Source of the DNA: Rubinisphaera italica | GTDB lineage: Bacteria; Planctomycetota; Planctomycetia; Planctomycetales; Planctomycetaceae | NCBI RefSeq assembly: GCF_007859715.1 | Contig: NZ_SJPG01000001.1 | Location: forward strand, 6,156,001-6,220,000 | Direction: 5' to 3' | Length of the DNA stretch: 64,000 nucleotides | Shown here: positions 19,742-29,280 of the stretch, piece by piece | Layout of the letters: the number at the start of each line of letters is the position of its first letter | How positions within the stretch are numbered: the first letter of the stretch is position 1 | Position numbers and translations under genes: made by a program | Notes under the pieces: model-generated | The model's database searches: none | What the model was told of the DNA's origin: nothing | What the model saw: the letters and a program-made list of their open reading frames with translations, nothing else

Positions 19742-21070
19742 TTAGATTTCGTCACCACCGATATTATCGGGTTGTGGCTGAAGGTCACCATTGTTTTGAA
19801 TGGTTCCGGGAACTAAACGATTTGACTCGTAAGTTCCTGAATTTTGACAATCGCTACAACCTGTGTTGCAGGGAGTTTCATTGCAGACTGTGACAGGAAC
19901 TAATCTGCAAACTTCATAGGCAACTTGACGAGGCACTGTGCGTGTTACCATGCGAGTGCAGGTATAGTTTTCCTGACGTGGCACACATTTCGCGACTCGG
20001 TGAGTGACGGTATATGGCACCTGCTTGCAAACCGTATAGGGAACCTGACGAGAACATTCTTCTGTCACCATTTTGCAGGTTCGCACTGGAGTGCGGCAGA
20101 CTTTTTCTTCAGATACCATTCGGCAAGTTCGAACGGGAACCATTTGGGTTTTTGTTTCTGTAACCCAGCGACAGGTGCGAACAGGAACAGAATCGGTAAC
20201 GACTTCTCTTTGCAAGCGTGTTACCTGGCAAGGTACATTCTCGCAGACTGTTTCTGGAACGACACGGCAAACTTGTACCGGGCAATTCTGCTGTACGACC
20301 TGAGGTACATATCGAGTACAGGGAATCTGCTGAGTGACAATATTCGGACACCAGACACGACGCTGAACAGTGATGCCAGGGCAGCGAACCATACGAACGC
20401 GAGGCAAGCCGCAAGGATCACATACCATTCGTGGAACCAGTGGACCTGGCAGTTGGACAGGCTGGCAAACATATCGGCCACAGTCTCGTTGAACGGGTCG
20501 ATAGGTGGTAACAGGTTTCATCACGGTATAACAACGTGTCTGATTTACTGTTTCAGTCACTGTCCGATAAACAGTTCGATTGACCTGACGGTTGATCGTC
20601 TCTGTTACAGGACGGCAGACCACTCGTTGAACCTGTTTCTGGTGGGTTTCCCAGACTGGTCTCTGGACCTGGTAGGAACATTCTCGCTGTGAAGTTTCGA
20701 AGACAGGTCGTTGGACCGTATATCGATCTTCTCGGAAACTGGTTTCGTAAACAGGTCGTTGAACCTGATAGGTTTCTGTGCGGCACAGTTGCTGGTACTC
20801 AGTGCGATAGCAAGTTTGCTGCACATCCTCGTATTGTGTGTCGTAAACAGTACGGCAAGCCGTGTATTGCTGAGGCTCGCAGACGTTTTCGTACACAGTA
20901 CGATAGCAGGTCTCTCGTTCCACTTTACAAGTGGTGTAACAGGCGGTCTGCTGACAGGCAACAGGTGGACAGCAATGGTAATTGCAGGCACCACACAGTC
21001 CCCTTGCTTGAGCCACCCCGGCTGATGTCAACATCGCCGTCACCGCGATTGCAGCGATCATCCTTCTCAT
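19742..21070 (-). CDS. Cysteine-rich YTV-type repeat protein, probable planctomycete wall protein
   Basis: A secreted protein of about 442 residues. It opens with the signal peptide MRRMIAAIAVTAMLTSAGVAQA, and the mature part is built from degenerate repeats of YTV, RTVY, TVC, VPVRTC and QVQRPV types with regularly placed cysteines. This matches the YTV domain proteins described in Rhodopirellula and Gemmata and found in planctomycete cell envelopes. Disulfide cross-linking of the wall is the accepted suggestion. The frame is open from 21166, but the signal peptide and a strong GAGGGGAGAG ribosome-binding site put the start at 21070. The tail (about the last 35 residues) is Asn/Pro/Asp-rich. 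It has its own terminator, so it is probably monocistronic. Confidence 0.85.
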   Translation of the reverse strand: MRRMIAAIAVTAMLTSAGVAQARGLCGACNYHCCPPVACQQTACYTTCKVERETCYRTVYENVCEPQQYTACRTVYDTQYEDVQQTCYRTEYQQLCRTETYQVQRPVYETSFREDRYTVQRPVFETSQRECSYQVQRPVWETHQKQVQRVVCRPVTETINRQVNRTVYRTVTETVNQTRCYTVMKPVTTYRPVQRDCGRYVCQPVQLPGPLVPRMVCDPCGLPRVRMVRCPGITVQRRVWCPNIVTQQIPCTRYVPQVVQQNCPVQVCRVVPETVCENVPCQVTRLQREVVTDSVPVRTCRWVTETKTQMVPVRTCRMVSEEKVCRTPVRTCKMVTEECSRQVPYTVCKQVPYTVTHRVAKCVPRQENYTCTRMVTRTVPRQVAYEVCRLVPVTVCNETPCNTGCSDCQNSGTYESNRLVPGTIQNNGDLQPQPDNIGGDEI

Positions 21071-21076
21071 CGAAAT

Positions 21077-21088
21077 CTCTCCCCTCTC
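21077..21088 (-). promoter_or_regulatory. Strong ribosome-binding site deciding the YTV protein start
   Basis: The purine-rich run GAGAGGGGAGAG on the minus strand ends 6 nt before the ATG at 21070. This places the start at the signal peptide, not at the in-frame start 96 bases upstream. Confidence 0.7.
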
Positions 21089-21649
21089 AGATGTGTAGAT
21101 CATTATTGTTGTGCCATAGCAACGTCCTGCGGCTTGACGTCCTGAATTTTTACTTTTTTTGAACATCCATTATCAACTTATCAACCAGCACGTTGCAAAC
21201 ATCATTCCTTCATTCCGATCGATATTGCAGGAATTCATCGCAATGTCCTGATTTTGACTCAAGCATAGCTCAGGATACTCAGGCAACTTAACGAAAAGTG
21301 AACGATGGCATCGATTTTGGGCAACCTTAACCGGAACAGTCGTCAAAGTTCTCATAGCTTAACAGGCAGGCTCATCTCCCCTTCCTTATAAGCAGAACAA
21401 ACCCACTTCTCAGGCTCCTCAAAAATCTCGAATGTTTTCCACAAGTTTTCATCATTTTTAGCGGGATCGATTCCCAATCGATCAGTTTGACTCTCAAAAG
21501 ACCAAAAGTTTGTAAAAATGAAAGGACGCGCGATCTTGAAACCGACTGGAATAGCCGATATGATCTTGAATTCAAGATTAATGCCTACTTGAGTGGGTCG
21601 GACATAACTTCAATTTTCACAACGGTTTACAAGCAGACAGAGATTTCCC
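21089..21649. other. Intergenic region between the YTV protein gene and rpmA, with palindromes
   Basis: About 560 bp between divergent genes, with no convincing gene; short open frames at 21173-21355 and 21372-21575 have no recognisable features. Two perfect palindromes lie in the half nearer rpmA: GATCGATT-CCC-AATCGATC (21465-21483) and ATCTTGAATTCAAGAT (21563-21578). They could be operators or leader hairpins of rpmA. I cannot identify a sure promoter. Confidence 0.45.
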
Positions 21650-21904
21650 ATGGCACATAAGAAGGGACAGGGTTCCAGTCGCAACGGACGCGATTCCAAC
21701 GCACAGCGACGGGGCGTGAAGAAATTCGGCGGAGAATCCGTACTGGCTGGCAATATTCTCATTCGTCAATGTGGTACCAAATGGCACCCGGGGCGGCATG
21801 TCGGCATGGGACGCGACTACACCTTATTTGCATTGACCGAAGGGACTGTTTACTTCGATCAAAAAGGTCGACGCATTAACGTTGAACCCGTTGTGTCTAA
21901 CTGA
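21650..21904 (+). CDS. rpmA: Large-subunit ribosomal protein bL27
   Basis: An 84-residue bL27, near the usual length. It starts [16 protein letters not shown], the flexible N-terminal arm that reaches the peptidyl-transferase centre, with the conserved core [17 protein letters not shown] and [11 protein letters not shown]. There is no extra N-terminal cleavage peptide of the Firmicutes type. In most bacteria rpmA follows rplU (bL21); here no rplU is adjacent and the upstream gene is divergent, so rpmA stands alone. A good terminator follows directly. Confidence 0.97.
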   Translation: MAHKKGQGSSRNGRDSNAQRRGVKKFGGESVLAGNILIRQCGTKWHPGRHVGMGRDYTLFALTEGTVYFDQKGRRINVEPVVSN

Positions 21905-21932
21905 GTATTGTCTCAGTCAAATAAAACATCAG

Positions 21933-21959
21933 GCCGCATTTCTGAATGCGGCTTTTTTT
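21933..21959 (+). terminator. Rho-independent terminator of rpmA
   Basis: An 8-bp stem (GCCGCATT / AATGCGGC) with a TCTG loop is followed by seven T residues, 28 bp after the rpmA stop. Confidence 0.93.
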
Positions 21960-22086
21960 ATTGAGATCTTAATTTGAGATTCGGTGTTAGCCTGCTCGCT
22001 ACAACGCTCTCTCCTATTTCAATATACAAATAGAGATCCGATCGACTTCAGGCACTCTTAAGCAATTTAACGGACAGGAATTGAGC

Positions 22087-22578
22087 ATGAACCGGGGTTT
22101 TCTAGGTTACGATGCCTCTTTTATGCTCGATGTGGTTGTCTGTGCACTCATCCTTCTTGTTCCGCTTTTGGTTTACAGTATCTGGCTGGTCAAATATCGG
22201 CACAAATACGGAAAGCATAAAGTCGCACAGTTACTCATGGGGTTGCTGTTGCTGACAGCAGTTGGCTTATTTGAAATTGATATGCAGTTGCATGGTGGCT
22301 GGAAAAATATCATCAATAAAGATCCCGCAGCTCCCCGCATGTCGACCGCGGAACTCGCAGACGTTTCTCAAATACTTCGTATCCACCTGATCTTTGCCAT
22401 TTCGACGCCGATCCTCTGGATTTGGACAACCTACGAAGCCTTGCGCCGCTTTCCCGATCCGATCAAGCCAGGCCCGTACAGTAAACGCCACAAAACTCTA
22501 GCCTGGCTAAGCACGATCGATCTGGTTCTTACCTCAATAACGGGACTGATCTTCTACTATTATGCCTTTATTGCGTAA
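22087..22578 (+). CDS. DUF420 family membrane protein
   Basis: A 163-residue integral membrane protein with about four hydrophobic segments (near residues 12-35, 45-65, 95-115 and 137-160). Histidines sit at membrane boundaries, as in the DUF420 family. DUF420 proteins often lie near haem-copper oxidase genes and may help their assembly, but no oxidase genes are in this window, so the role here is unknown. The ATG at 22087 has AGGA 7 nt upstream; an in-frame TTG two codons earlier is less likely. Confidence 0.72.
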   Translation: MNRGFLGYDASFMLDVVVCALILLVPLLVYSIWLVKYRHKYGKHKVAQLLMGLLLLTAVGLFEIDMQLHGGWKNIINKDPAAPRMSTAELADVSQILRIHLIFAISTPILWIWTTYEALRRFPDPIKPGPYSKRHKTLAWLSTIDLVLTSITGLIFYYYAFIA

Positions 22579-22697
22579 GTATTTGAGGTTATCAAATCCT
22601 TGCCGATGCAATATTCTCTCTGTTCATCAGGGAAGGGTAAGAAATCCGACACCCTCTACATCATACGCCATAATCAATCATGAACTGAATCTCGATC

Positions 22698-24044
22698 ATG
22701 CAAAGAATTCTTAGTATTTCCGGCTTACGCGCAGTAGCCGGTGAAGGTTTAGATCCCGATTTTCTTTGTCAGTTTGCGGCAGCAGTGGGAACAATTGCCA
22801 AAGGGGGAAGTATTGTCGTTTCCCGCGATGGTCGCTCGTCTGGAGAAATGGTCAAACATGCGGTGCTCTCAGGCTTGATGGCGACGGGTTGTCGAGTGAT
22901 CGATGCCGGTATCGCAACAACTCCCACCTGTGGCGTGTTGGTCACCCATCACAAAGCAGCAGGCGGAATTCAAATCACTGCGAGTCATAATCCTGTGCCG
23001 TGGAATGGACTGAAACCATTCAATGCCCAAGGATCGGTTTACAATCGAGAAGAAGGACAGCAACTGTTGTCACTGCTGGAGTCCGGTAAATTTTCTTATG
23101 TGACATACGATCAAATTGGGACCGTCGAACTGCTCGAAGACCCTGCTGGTCCTCACTTTGAACGTGTGTTTTCCCTGGTTGATGTCGAAGCGATTCGTCA
23201 ACAGCGATTCAAAGTGGTGTTGGATTGCAATCATGGATCGGGAGCGGTATCGACTCCTCAACTGCTCGAGCAACTCGGTTGCGAAGTGATTGTGATGGGG
23301 GGCACACCAGACGGTCAGTTCGCTCATACGCCTGAACCATTGGCTGAAAATTTAACGACCTTGAGCGAACGAGTTCGAAAAGAAGGAGCTGATGTTGGAT
23401 TCGCTCAGGATCCCGATGCTGATCGACTGGCTATTGTCGATGAGCATGGGAATTATATCGGTGAAGAACTGACACTGGCTTTAGCCGTCGATTATGTCCT
23501 GGAACGAAATCAAGGACCAGTCGTTGTGAATGGTTCGACCAGTCGGGTGACTGCAGATTTGGCAGCGAAGTATGGCTGCGAATTTCATCGCTCGCATGTT
23601 GGCGAAGCCAATGTCGTCGCAAAGATGAAAGCCTGCAATGCGTTGATCGGTGGAGAAGGTAATGGCGGCGTGATCGAACCTCAGGTCGGCTTTGTTCGGG
23701 ATAGTTTCGTTTCGATGGCGTATGTCCTGGCTGGCCTATCCAGGAAAGGAGGTTCTCTTTCGGAGTGGGTCGAAACGATTCCCAAATATGCCATTGTGAA
23801 GTCCAAACTCACATGTCCACAGGAAGCAGTTGGCAAGGCATGCGAAGCACTGCGAGAACACTATCAGGATGCCACTGCGACGGAAGGCGATGGTTTACGA
23901 CTCGACTGGAATGATCGCTGGGTTCAAGTCAGAGCCAGCAATACCGAACCGATCATTCGAGTGATCGCCGAAGCTCCGGAAAATGATCAGGCTACCGCTC
24001 TTTGCGAAGAAGCTAAAGAAATCATCAGTCGTAAGTTGTCCTGA
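22698..24044 (+). CDS. glmM: Phosphohexomutase, probable phosphoglucosamine mutase
   Basis: A 448-residue alpha-D-phosphohexomutase, the usual GlmM length. The active-site phosphoserine is S96 in ITASHNP. The metal loop is DPDADRLAIVD, the sugar-binding loop GGEGNGGVI and the phosphate-binding loop RASNTEPIIRV. GlmM converts glucosamine-6-phosphate to glucosamine-1-phosphate for UDP-GlcNAc. The EGNGG sugar loop is also seen in phosphomannomutase/phosphoglucomutase relatives, so the precise sugar is not settled. It is convergent with the kinase-WD40 gene. Confidence 0.8.
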   Translation: MQRILSISGLRAVAGEGLDPDFLCQFAAAVGTIAKGGSIVVSRDGRSSGEMVKHAVLSGLMATGCRVIDAGIATTPTCGVLVTHHKAAGGIQITASHNPVPWNGLKPFNAQGSVYNREEGQQLLSLLESGKFSYVTYDQIGTVELLEDPAGPHFERVFSLVDVEAIRQQRFKVVLDCNHGSGAVSTPQLLEQLGCEVIVMGGTPDGQFAHTPEPLAENLTTLSERVRKEGADVGFAQDPDADRLAIVDEHGNYIGEELTLALAVDYVLERNQGPVVVNGSTSRVTADLAAKYGCEFHRSHVGEANVVAKMKACNALIGGEGNGGVIEPQVGFVRDSFVSMAYVLAGLSRKGGSLSEWVETIPKYAIVKSKLTCPQEAVGKACEALREHYQDATATEGDGLRLDWNDRWVQVRASNTEPIIRVIAEAPENDQATALCEEAKEIISRKLS

Positions 24045-24105
24045 TGTATCGAGAGTAAATCCAAGCACGAATCGCAAGCGAGTGAGTCGATGGGAGTGTA
24101 TGTTT

Positions 24106-27100
24106 TTACTCTTCAATAACGACATTGATTGCAGCTGGATTCATCCCCCAGTTGATAGCGGGCCAGATGATGGCCGTTCCATCCCGGCTGCCAGTTAGTA
24201 CCTCCAGAGAATTGCTGGAGAAATCGACGGCGGTCACTTCCTGCTGATGTTTTTTCAACGTCAGGATTTCATTACCTTCGTTGCCAGCTGTTGCATCCCA
24301 GAGTTTAGCGGTGTTATCGCGACTTGCAGTCAGGATACGTTTCCCATCGACAGAATAGGCTACTGAAGTGACGGCAGCGGTGTGTCCCTTTAATTCGGAG
24401 ATCGGTTTGCCAGTACTCGCATCCCACAAGATCGCTTTATTGTCTTCACTCCCTGAGATGACCCGTGTGCCATCGGGTGAAAATCGTGCAGAGAGAATAC
24501 TCCAGTCATGAGCCTTTTCGAATTCGCGAATCAGTTTTCCATCTTCTGCATTCCACAATTTCAAAGTTCGATTCCTAGATGCGGTGAGAATCTGTTTGTC
24601 ATCCGGTGAGAATACCGCGACATTAATTCCGGACTGATCAGCAGGGATCCGCAGCACTTCAGTCGCTTCTTGAAAGTCCCACAGAATAACGAGGCCATCA
24701 TCTCCCGTTGAAAGGAAATAGCGACCATCGTGCGAAAACTCGACATCATTAATATATCCCTGATGGGCATTGGTAATTTTCCGCTGTGATTGACCGGAAG
24801 CGACATCCCAGAATTTGAGTGAACGATCCCAGCTGCCGGTTACAATTGTTTTCCCATTCGGATTCATCGCCGCAGAAGCAACCGCTCCATGGGGGCCAAA
24901 CGACATACGTTCCCGCCGCGTGCTCACATCCCACAATCGGGCATCGATACCGCCAATTGTGAGCAGTCGACGTCCATCCTGGCTGATCAGTGATGACCAG
25001 AGCAATCCCCCATGTTCGGCACCATCGATAAACAATTCGGATCGACCTGTTGCCGTTTCAATTCGCTGAACTGTGTTATTTCCACACGTTGCATAACAGA
25101 CCTGGCCGTTTTCAGCGGTGATGATGTCGTTCACCACGTTTCCAGTCAGCATGAATTGTTTAACGGTTGGCTTCTCGGTTAATTTCCAAATCGACAATTC
25201 CGTTGAGGATGTACTTTCCTGTGTTGATTCTGGAATCGCAGTGACTGAAGCCACTGTTTTTCCATCCTTCGAAACATCAAAGGAAATCACAGGACCGTCG
25301 TGCTTCATGACTCTCGAAACGATTTCTTCCCCTGTTTCAATCGAGCGCACTCCAATCGTGCGATCGTGGCTCGCAGTCAACAAAACGGGAGGACTGTCTG
25401 CCTGACGAATTTCAGAGATCTTCAAAGTGTGATCCCGATTTTTCCACAGAATTCTGGCCTGATCAGTTTCCCATTTGATACAGCGACCATGAGCATCCCC
25501 AGACACGAGCTGATGAGTTCCTTGAATAAAACACAGTGCCGTCACTGAATGCTGGTGACCTGAGAGTTCCTGCTTGAGCAGGGGCTTGGGATCACTGAGG
25601 ATATTGGATAAATCCCAAATCAGAATGCGATCATCTTCGCTGCCGGTCGCCATTAAGGTTTCATCTGACGAAATCGCTACCAGGCCTGAACGTCCTGTCG
25701 AGGGAAACCGGACAATCTCCGCTCCTGTCGATGTGTTCCAGAAACGGACGGAATTGTCAGCCGCAGCGGTTGCGAGAATTCGTTCATCTTTCAGGAAGAG
25801 AGCCGAGGAACTGAGATACTGATGGCCTTCCTGAAAAATCACATCCGGCTTCCCCGTTTGAATATTCCAGAGCCATGCCGAGCGATCTCGACTGGCGGTC
25901 AACACCTGTTGACTGTTGGGCGAAAACTGGGCAGAGAGAATCGCATCGCGATGCCCTGTGAGTTCCTGACCATTTAATGTTTGAATTTCGGCATAATCAT
26001 CGACCGACCATCGAATCGCCCGTTGATCTTCCGAACAGGAAAGCAAACTGCGTCCATCCTGGGTCATCACGCAGGCACGCACTGCGCTGTCGTGACCACG
26101 AAATGTTTTAATTGCAGAGGTTGCTTTCAAATCCCAGACTTTAATGGAATTGTCCTGAGAACCACTTGTAAGCAATTCGCCATCGTAAGAAAACCGGACG
26201 GATCGAACAGGCCCAGTATGTTCGTTGAATGTTATGTGCTGCTGTGTTTCAATCTGCTCGCCATTCACGGCGGCACCAAAGTCGAACGGCTGGATATCTG
26301 CAGGTTTCCAGTATTGAATTGTGCGGTCATATCCACCTGTCGCGACCGCTTGCCCCTGTGGATGATAATCAACCGTATAAACAGGTCCGTTATGTTCCAG
26401 GTATTCAACTTTCGGTTCTGCAGACTGTGCATCGGCTGCGATTTCCCAGATGATTGCTTTTCCATCCTGACTGACGGTCACAACACGATTTTTCTCTGGG
26501 TCTTGAGGATCAAATCCAGGGATGAATGCGGCATCCCAAACCCACCAGGTATGGCCACGCATAGTGCAAACAGCCTGAACTTCCTGATTGTCGATCACTT
26601 TCCAGAGCTTGGCCGTGTTGTCGTATGAACATGTCATTAACCAGTTACCATCATCACTGAAACGAACTCCGACAACATCATCGCTATGAGCTTTAAAGGA
26701 GCCGACTAAATCGCCAGTAACCGGGTTCCAGAATTTCAGGTTTCCGTTTTTATCATTACTTCCACTGGCAATCAGGTTGGCTGAGGGTGCCCAGTCGACC
26801 GCATGGACGTAAATTCCATCGTGAGCCATCGAATGCAAAACCTGTTCGGATGCGACATCCCAGATACGAATCTGGCCATCCCAACTGGCAGTTGCCATTT
26901 GTGTATTATCGGGAGAAAGTGCCAATCCGTCGACAGGGGCACCGCAGGGATAGCTGGCTGCACTTTGACTGCACAAATACATCAGTCGACCCCACTCCCA
27001 GTGTCTTAACTCGGGTGGACAGGCTTCCAGTAGGGAGAGAGCATCCGAAAACGCATTCTCTTCAACCTTCGCTGCAGCCAAACCAATACTGGCGATATAG

Positions 27101-29181
27101 GATTTATACTGCTCTTCTTTACGGGCTTTTTCTGCAACGCTTCGTTGTTCGACAGCAATGATTGTTTGCTCTTCTGCAATCTTTTTCTGAGCAAGAGCTT
27201 TCTCTTCTTCCTCTTCGGCAGTCTTCTGAGCCATGACCGCCAGCACACGATTTTCTTCCGCGTTATCACGTTCTATTTGTGCAATCCCGCGTTGACGGTC
27301 AGCTTCCTTTTTTTCTCCAATCGCTATATTTTTCTGATTATTCGCCTCTTTTTCTGCCAGCACGGCGCGCTGGTATTCTTCGTTAATCAGATAGTAAGAC
27401 GTTCCAATAATGACAAAAATAGCGACTGCCAGGACAGCAACCGCCCCTTTGGCAATTTGAAACATCCGTTTTCGTGTCAAACGATCCTGCTTGGCGACTC
27501 GAATACGAGTAAGCAGATCCTGGTTTTCTTCTTCTGCATCGTTGATTAACGATTCTGCCAGGTCGAAATCCAGCTTCTGCAAAGCCGTCGTTGCATAAGC
27601 GGCCCGAGAAGAGCGAAGTCCCTGATGGGCCTCTTCATTCTCTGGCCAAAGTGTGATCGCTTCTTCAAACCCGAACACACTGCGTGCAAATTGAGCATAG
27701 TCTCGCGTCGTGGTGGCTTTGTCTAATTCTTTCGTCGCACGATCGGAAAGAGTCAGGCTTTTTTCATGAGCCAGATAATCGCGGATGACTCCCTGGAATT
27801 CCTTGACGGTTTGATATCGGTCTGAAGGGCTTAACGCCATCGATTTGAATGCGATGTCTGCCAGTTCGTTGTGTTGCTCGATTGGTGCGATTTTATTTCG
27901 CATTGCCGCAGCCAGACATTCCTGCGATGACTTCCCACGATGCGGCGGGTATCCGGAGATGATCTCGTAGAGAATCGCACCGAGCAGATAGACATCGCTC
28001 GAATAACTGACTCGGTCCAATGGTCCGGTTGCCATTTCAGGAGCCATGTAGGCGGGCGTTCCTCCCATGCCGTGGGTGCTGCAGATTAAATCTTTTTTTG
28101 TGAACTCTTCGGTTGGTAATGCCAGCCCCCAGTCCATCACAAGAACTTCTCCGAAATCTCCCAGCATGATGTTTTCGGGTTTGAGATCGCGGTGCATGAT
28201 ACCGCGAGCGTGTGCGAAGGCGATCGCATCGCAAGTACGAAGGAGATAGTCGAGGTTTTCGTGCAACGATTTATTGCGAATCACTTTGTTCCAGGGCGTT
28301 CCCTGGACATGCTTCATCGCATAGAAATAATTTCCTTCGGTATCCTGTCCCAGTTCGTGGATTGGTACGATATTCGGATGCGCCAAATCTCCCGTCACAA
28401 CTGCTTCCGCGATGAATTTCTCAACCTGCTTTGGCTTTTTCGCCATGCGGGTTTTGATCATTTTAATCGCTACATTTCGCTCGATCGCTTTTTGCCGAGC
28501 TTCCCAGACAACGCCCATGCCTCCTTCACCGAGGATATTGAGCAACTGATACTCTCCCTTAGGAAAGTCCTGCTTACCACTTTCAATCAGTTCGCGTCGA
28601 GGAATGGAGTGGGTTCCAGGTCCACTCGTCTGCTCAATTTCAGCGGCTCGAATGGTCATGCCAGGATCGGTAATCGCATTGATTTCCACCCCCCAGGTTT
28701 TGCTCAAGTCGAAATCGTCTCCGACTTGAGAATCATCGACCATCGTCTTCATGCCATCGGTATCAGCAGAATCGAGATCAACAATGGTGCGACTCTCATC
28801 AGCCGTCAGTTCATCGTTGGACATCTCCATCGTTCGCCCACCATCATCCGGGACGAGATCGTCATCAGAAACATAGGTGGCTCCCGGATCGTCTGGGAAA
28901 TCGGTTGAATGTCCCTCAGGAATCTCAACCATCGTCTGATCACCAGCCTGATGATGCACTCCAAAGAGGTCCTCATCGACAATTGTCTGCTGACCAGTTC
29001 CAGAATCTTCGCTGGAATCGTCGAGCGAATCCGCATCATCATCCATCTGAATGGTACGCTCGCCTTCACGATTTACTTCATCGATCTGGAAGTCCTCTTC
29101 CTGTAGAGTTTCATCTCCGGCAGATGGTTTCTGCGGATCTGGATTCTTTTCCGGTAGTTTTTCATCGGAGTTGGAAGTCAT
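24106..29181 (-). CDS. Membrane Ser/Thr protein kinase with C-terminal WD40 propeller repeats
   Basis: A 1691-residue eukaryotic-type kinase. An acidic N-terminus (1-200) holds about nine short threonine motifs such as RTIVD and KTMVDD. The kinase domain (about 210-470) has glycine loop GEGGMGVV (218-225), lysine K240, catalytic HRDLKPEN (D332), DWG in place of DFG (350-352), normal for this bacterial group, and MAPE (379-382). A helical region leads to one membrane segment (about 578-599), then a Glu/Lys/Ala-rich coiled coil (about 600-700). About twenty WD40-like repeats follow (about 735-1680), ending in blades such as KLWDA. By topology the kinase faces the cytoplasm and the propellers should be outside. 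It is the downstream partner of the giant secreted protein gene, 99 bp away. Ligand and substrates are unknown. Confidence 0.92.
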   Translation of the reverse strand: MTSNSDEKLPEKNPDPQKPSAGDETLQEEDFQIDEVNREGERTIQMDDDADSLDDSSEDSGTGQQTIVDEDLFGVHHQAGDQTMVEIPEGHSTDFPDDPGATYVSDDDLVPDDGGRTMEMSNDELTADESRTIVDLDSADTDGMKTMVDDSQVGDDFDLSKTWGVEINAITDPGMTIRAAEIEQTSGPGTHSIPRRELIESGKQDFPKGEYQLLNILGEGGMGVVWEARQKAIERNVAIKMIKTRMAKKPKQVEKFIAEAVVTGDLAHPNIVPIHELGQDTEGNYFYAMKHVQGTPWNKVIRNKSLHENLDYLLRTCDAIAFAHARGIMHRDLKPENIMLGDFGEVLVMDWGLALPTEEFTKKDLICSTHGMGGTPAYMAPEMATGPLDRVSYSSDVYLLGAILYEIISGYPPHRGKSSQECLAAAMRNKIAPIEQHNELADIAFKSMALSPSDRYQTVKEFQGVIRDYLAHEKSLTLSDRATKELDKATTTRDYAQFARSVFGFEEAITLWPENEEAHQGLRSSRAAYATTALQKLDFDLAESLINDAEEENQDLLTRIRVAKQDRLTRKRMFQIAKGAVAVLAVAIFVIIGTSYYLINEEYQRAVLAEKEANNQKNIAIGEKKEADRQRGIAQIERDNAEENRVLAVMAQKTAEEEEEKALAQKKIAEEQTIIAVEQRSVAEKARKEEQYKSYIASIGLAAAKVEENAFSDALSLLEACPPELRHWEWGRLMYLCSQSAASYPCGAPVDGLALSPDNTQMATASWDGQIRIWDVASEQVLHSMAHDGIYVHAVDWAPSANLIASGSNDKNGNLKFWNPVTGDLVGSFKAHSDDVVGVRFSDDGNWLMTCSYDNTAKLWKVIDNQEVQAVCTMRGHTWWVWDAAFIPGFDPQDPEKNRVVTVSQDGKAIIWEIAADAQSAEPKVEYLEHNGPVYTVDYHPQGQAVATGGYDRTIQYWKPADIQPFDFGAAVNGEQIETQQHITFNEHTGPVRSVRFSYDGELLTSGSQDNSIKVWDLKATSAIKTFRGHDSAVRACVMTQDGRSLLSCSEDQRAIRWSVDDYAEIQTLNGQELTGHRDAILSAQFSPNSQQVLTASRDRSAWLWNIQTGKPDVIFQEGHQYLSSSALFLKDERILATAAADNSVRFWNTSTGAEIVRFPSTGRSGLVAISSDETLMATGSEDDRILIWDLSNILSDPKPLLKQELSGHQHSVTALCFIQGTHQLVSGDAHGRCIKWETDQARILWKNRDHTLKISEIRQADSPPVLLTASHDRTIGVRSIETGEEIVSRVMKHDGPVISFDVSKDGKTVASVTAIPESTQESTSSTELSIWKLTEKPTVKQFMLTGNVVNDIITAENGQVCYATCGNNTVQRIETATGRSELFIDGAEHGGLLWSSLISQDGRRLLTIGGIDARLWDVSTRRERMSFGPHGAVASAAMNPNGKTIVTGSWDRSLKFWDVASGQSQRKITNAHQGYINDVEFSHDGRYFLSTGDDGLVILWDFQEATEVLRIPADQSGINVAVFSPDDKQILTASRNRTLKLWNAEDGKLIREFEKAHDWSILSARFSPDGTRVISGSEDNKAILWDASTGKPISELKGHTAAVTSVAYSVDGKRILTASRDNTAKLWDATAGNEGNEILTLKKHQQEVTAVDFSSNSLEVLTGSRDGTAIIWPAINWGMNPAAINVVIEE

Positions 29182-29280
29182 GACGATTGATTCAATTCAG
29201 TTTTTCGGGAGTTTCACCTGGAGCGACAATATTTGATTTCGTGTGATGGTCTTGGGTGAGTCATTTCAAATCGTTAAATC

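Noticed and set aside
28130..28140. DWG in place of DFG as a sign of an inactive kinase
   Set aside because: The metal-binding Asp and Gly are kept, and DWG is common in planctomycete kinases; lysine and HRD are intact.
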